A stretch of 24,063 bases of DNA from a virus, in IMG/VR virus record IMGVR_UViG_3300042384_000595, positions 1-24,063 of that record; one strand, written 5' to 3'. Within the stretch, counting starts at the first letter, position 1. The number at the start of each line of letters is the position of its first letter. This document shows positions 21,355 through 24,063 of this stretch, piece by piece. The notes under the pieces are model-generated. The model made no database searches. It saw nothing but the letters and a program-made list of their open reading frames with translations, and had not been told where the DNA came from. The position numbers were made by a program, and so were the translations under genes.

Positions 21355-21695
21355 GGTTTGTCCTTAATAAATTGCCCGCCGATCATTTTCCCGGTCCTGC
21401 CGGCGATCTCGTTATACGCCCCTTGTAAGCACCCCTGAAAATCCAGCCCGGCCATTTCGGCGGCTAGGATGAGAGTGACTGTGGTGTCGCCGATGCCGTC
21501 CTCCAGCTGTAAATAGGCGTCAACCATACCGGGCGACCCGGATTCATGCTGCGCCATCGCAACCGCAGCATCCCGCGTCTCGGTAAGCTCTTCCTGGCTT
21601 TTGCTGAGTTGCGCCAGAAGCGTCCCTTTGCCGTTTGGCCCGGTGATCCCCTTGGCGATCCCCCAGCTTTTCACTTGTTCAATCAGTTCGTTCAT
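21351..21695 (-). CDS. MazG-like NTP pyrophosphohydrolase
   Basis: A 114-residue all-helical protein with the MazG fold: SQEELTE at 33-39 supplies the first acidic metal-binding pair, and LEDGIGDTTVTLILAAEMAG (64-83) supplies Glu65, Asp66 and Asp70 of the second. The C-terminal AYNEIAGRTGKMIGGQFIKD is the usual closing helix. Such enzymes hydrolyse NTPs or dNTPs to NMP and pyrophosphate. In phages they adjust nucleotide pools or counter ppGpp signals; that role is known for the family, not shown here. Directly followed by the DUF551-like gene with an ATGA overlap. Confidence 0.8.
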   Translation of the reverse strand: MNELIEQVKSWGIAKGITGPNGKGTLLAQLSKSQEELTETRDAAVAMAQHESGSPGMVDAYLQLEDGIGDTTVTLILAAEMAGLDFQGCLQGAYNEIAGRTGKMIGGQFIKDKP

Positions 21696-21720
21696 TTTGT
21701 TTTTTGGTTGGTGAGAGTTT

Positions 21721-21930
21721 TTAAGCGGTCCTCCAGATTCTGGTTTCCTCTGGCGAGACGGCTCGCGATGTGATTTTTATGGATAGCCTGCCAGCGATGA
21801 CTCTTGCTGAGGCGTATTGCTTTTTCTGGAGTAGGCATGAGTCGCCAATTTCCATCGACTGAATCATTTTGGTCATTCCGGTGCCGTGGCTGACTGGTGC
21901 TGGTATTGCGATGTGTTTTTCAATTTTCAT
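21721..21930 (-). CDS. small putative regulator-like protein (hypothetical)
   Basis: A 69-residue protein starting MKIEKHIAIPAPVSHGTGMT, with EIGDSCLLQKKQYASARVIA (about 27-46) and the end PEETRIWRTA. Short phage proteins with an N-terminal IEK-x-IP segment, a MEIGDS strand-turn and a C-terminal R-[IV]-WR strand are common and are often taken as small DNA- or RNA-interacting proteins; their function is not established. I chose the ATG at 21930, not 21975, because MKIEK matches this pattern. It is the first gene after the GTTAC cluster, so it may be controlled from there. Confidence 0.6.
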   Translation of the reverse strand: MKIEKHIAIPAPVSHGTGMTKMIQSMEIGDSCLLQKKQYASARVIAGRLSIKITSRAVSPEETRIWRTA

Positions 21931-21954
21931 AACAGCGAAACAATGAGTCACACG

Positions 21955-22295
21955 GTAACCAGATGCAACAGACAATTTATGGAATGTGAGTCAGTTACGA
22001 TAAATACGGTCAGTTACAAGCCTGTTACGATGGACTGTAACAGGGTTAAATCGTTGATTTTCAGCTTCTTACCCTCTTTATTTATATTCAGTTACAGTAA
22101 TAGTACTATAGAGAGAGATCTACGAGGATATTTTTAGGTAGGGATATTTATAAGGGTGAGTATGATTTTCACTGTAACGCGTAACAGATTCATAAGTCGT
22201 TGGTTTGCAAGGATGTGTCGGTTACAGTTGTTACGATTTGGGGTAAAATCGGGCATTTTAGGCCCTAAATCGGGATCGTCACGGCACGCTGTAAC
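21955..22295. repeat. GTTAC/GTAAC pentamer cluster, candidate iterons or replication origin
   Basis: This stretch covers nearly the whole gap of more than 300 nt without a gene. Eleven copies of GTTAC or its complement lie at 21955, 21994, 22013, 22024, 22037, 22091, 22174, 22181, 22221, 22230 and 22291. Chance would give fewer than one in this length. Several extend to GTTACGAT (21994, 22024, 22230) or GTTACAG/CTGTAAC (22035, 22091, 22172, 22221, 22289). The stretch is more AT-rich than its surroundings and lies directly after the primase/helicase gene, which suits an origin of replication. Binding sites of a phage regulator would look the same. Confidence 0.6.
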
Positions 22296-24063
22296 ACGCT
22301 CGGGCCGAACCGAACCGGGTTTTTCGGGGTCAAAGCGCCCTCAACACGGAGTAATTGCCCCCTCCATTTTGCTCCAGACCATGGTGTATTTGCGAAAATC
22401 CGCTCCAAACCCTGATGATTATTGGCGATATGCACCGATTCCCGCCCGACATGGACCCCGATTCGGAGCATGGCCAACCCGTCAGGACCGGGAGTTGCCT
22501 CCATCCGCGCACGTTCGATGGCCTCGTCCAAGGTGATCGTTTCCGAGCCAAATTGCCTCTCCACCCGGATCGGCGAAGACAACAGGTGAGCGAGGCACTG
22601 GTTTTCATCCGAGTCTATCGCCTCCACCCTAAATCCTGACCAGTCCTGTTTCTCAAGCCACGCGACCGCCGCGTTGAGTGAGATCAGCTTTGAGGATGTC
22701 AGCGAAAATGCCCCGGCTAGCAATGTCCCCACCTGGTCGGCGCTGCGCTTGTCGCCGGTGAACGCCACAGCGGCCTCCGAGAATACCTCCGCGTTTGCTC
22801 GCGTCGTGATGGCGTTTCTGACCGCTCGCGCACGAAACCGGGAGCAATACGCGGGACTCGCCGCCGTGACCCGCCAGAGAGCCTTTACAGCATCAAATTG
22901 CGCTGGGTTGTTATCCTTGCGGAGCGACAGGACCGAGATGCGCGAGGTGTCGGCCTTTCTGACCGCCGCCACGCCGATGGACGCAAAGCAGAACATCGAG
23001 CGCACCATGTAGGTGATGCTGCCGCCGTTCTGAGTCCCTTTGACGATTCCGCCGCCGTCCTCGCTGGATGATTGGCGGGCAAGCTCGAGCACACCGTCCA
23101 TGCGCGGGATTGATCGTTGGTTTTCCGCCTCGGCCTCATCGAAAAGGACGGGAAGCGCATCGGACCCGATCCGCCCCCTTATCCCAGCCTCCGAGGTGTT
23201 GCCCTTAACGTAAATCGCGGATTTCCCGGCTAGCTGGTAGATGATGTTGCCCGTGATCCAGCTTTTGCCGGATCCAGAAGCACCCGTCACCCAGATGTGC
23301 GGCCTCCACATCAAAGCCCCGCAGATAGGTGCGAGTGCCATCCATCCGGCTAGGAGCTTGCCGAACAGAGGCTGGTCGAATGGTAGTGCATCGCAAAGTT
23401 CGATCAGTTTTGCGGACTCTACATTCCGTGACGCATCACCCGTGTCTATCGTGATCGACAGCCCACCCTCATAAATCGCCCTCGTCGGGGAATTGTAAGC
23501 AGGGATGGGGGTGATGGCGCCGTTGACCGCTAGCTTGCTGCCGGCGTGGTAAATCACATCCTCGCCGTCAATCCAGCATCCGCGTCCACGGATTGCGCGT
23601 GGGTCGAATTTGGGCAACGCCTGCGAGCATTGGATGAGCGAGTTTGCCGCCGCCTCCCAGTCGGTTGATGATTTGCCGGGAAAAACCTCCTCCCATGCTT
23701 GTAGCGGTGCAAGCTGCATCAGGTTCAGCTTGGAGTGGCCGCAGGGAGGGATGCTAACAATGTGCTGCCCGTTGTCGGGCATGTATCGCATCACGCCGTC
23801 ATCCATGCCGAGCAAGCGAAACGGCATGTCTTGGATCCGGTCCCGTTGGTTCAGATCGGCGGTGTCAGGCTCGAAACAATCCGGTTCATTGGAGTAGTCA
23901 ACCTCGGCAGTCTCGACGGTCGGGGTCCTGGGTTGAAATTTCTCCGCGTGGACCTTGGCGAGCTTCCTGACGGTTTTTCCCGAGTCGTCACCCCTAGCGA
24001 GTTCCGCCGTGAGTTGGTGGGTGAGTTTCTCGATGGTTAGCTGCCGGCTGTATTCCCAGAGCT
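22265..24063 (-). CDS. phage primase/helicase, ATPase part; 5' end beyond right edge
   Basis: The frame is open from the right edge, so the true start is outside the window; about 598 residues are visible. Near the middle is TGASGSGKS, a Walker A motif, preceded by MWRPHIW and followed about 40 residues later by PVLFDEAEAE, a Walker B. The segment before them (PFRLLGMDDGVMRYMPDNGQ ... KLNLMQLAPLQAWEEVFPGK) is one I know from phage bifunctional primase-helicases related to DUF927 proteins. The enzyme should unwind DNA and, if the hidden N-terminus carries a primase domain, start strands. It lies just upstream of the GTTAC cluster. The Walker motifs and partial state are seen; the primase half is inferred. 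Confidence 0.8.
   Translation of the reverse strand, partial: LWEYSRQLTIEKLTHQLTAELARGDDSGKTVRKLAKVHAEKFQPRTPTVETAEVDYSNEPDCFEPDTADLNQRDRIQDMPFRLLGMDDGVMRYMPDNGQHIVSIPPCGHSKLNLMQLAPLQAWEEVFPGKSSTDWEAAANSLIQCSQALPKFDPRAIRGRGCWIDGEDVIYHAGSKLAVNGAITPIPAYNSPTRAIYEGGLSITIDTGDASRNVESAKLIELCDALPFDQPLFGKLLAGWMALAPICGALMWRPHIWVTGASGSGKSWITGNIIYQLAGKSAIYVKGNTSEAGIRGRIGSDALPVLFDEAEAENQRSIPRMDGVLELARQSSSEDGGGIVKGTQNGGSITYMVRSMFCFASIGVAAVRKADTSRISVLSLRKDNNPAQFDAVKALWRVTAASPAYCSRFRARAVRNAITTRANAEVFSEAAVAFTGDKRSADQVGTLLAGAFSLTSSKLISLNAAVAWLEKQDWSGFRVEAIDSDENQCLAHLLSSPIRVERQFGSETITLDEAIERARMEATPGPDGLAMLRIGVHVGRESVHIANNHQGLERIFANTPWSGAKWRGQLLRVEGALTPKNPVRFGPSVLQRAVTIPI

Noticed and set aside
21886-22137. Plus-strand 83-codon frame across the GTTAC cluster
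   Set aside because: Opposite to all transcription, composition is not protein-like (Cys and Phe-rich, no domain) and it would cover the repeat array.
22237-22275. Hairpin-like GGGC/GCCC near the end of the primase/helicase gene
   Set aside because: Only four base pairs with a broken T-rich tail; too weak to call a terminator.
1-24063. Integrase, attachment site, tRNA, CRISPR array or insertion sequence
   Set aside because: I looked on both strands for the corresponding proteins, cloverleaf-like sequences and regularly spaced repeats and found none that I could support.

Overview
The window is one contiguous block of a tailed-phage (siphovirus-type) genome or prophage. Every gene I can support is on the minus strand, so transcription runs from high to low coordinates, and plus-strand reading frames are shadows. 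Coding is dense: stop and start codons are mostly joined by ATGA or TAATG overlaps. The host is probably Gram-negative, because the lysis block has a small lipoprotein next to an amidase and two membrane proteins. Uncoupled starts mostly lack a Shine-Dalgarno sequence, and several are preceded directly by ACC. Together with general protein resemblance this makes me think of Verrucomicrobiota or a relative, but only as a weak guess. No integrase, repressor, tRNA or CRISPR array is visible, so the lifestyle is open.

Layout in transcription order. 24063-22265: a primase/helicase ATPase running off the right edge. 22295-21955: an AT-rich stretch without a gene, holding eleven GTTAC/GTAAC pentamers, a candidate replication origin. 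21930-19043: small early genes (MazG-like, DUF551-like, an SSB-like protein with an acidic DIPF tail, several unknowns). 18895-16272: packaging (small terminase, GpA-type large terminase, gpW-position protein). 16269-12170: head (lambda-type portal, ClpP-type protease fused to a scaffold-like tail, P22-like coat protein, head-tail connector candidate). 12116-11583: a short ATP-dependent DNA ligase of LigE type with no OB domain. 11534-8729: tail completion, tube, and the G/GT chaperone pair. 8750-7488: a short tape measure. 7488-924: distal tail and a collagen-like fibre with a C-terminal LamG-like domain. 911-1: lysis cassette ending in an N-acetylmuramoyl-L-alanine amidase cut by the left edge.

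Three observations go beyond standard annotation. (1) A run of nine A on the coding strand near the end of the G-like gene allows a -1 frameshift into an 87-codon extension reaching into the tape-measure start. (2) The element TTTGAC[A/T]TTCGCG recurs four times exactly 28 or 29 nt before a start codon (16547, 14171, 12481, 4628), with a second conserved GA[A/T] block 16 nt downstream. One copy lies inside the protease gene, just before an internal ATG that would make a separate scaffold protein. The spacing fits a promoter whose transcript begins at or near the start codon. (3) The GTTAC cluster between the primase/helicase and the early genes, with two more copies before the terminase operon.

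The lysis cassette contains two very short genes (49 and 57 codons) and a truncated amidase that length-limited gene finding would miss.
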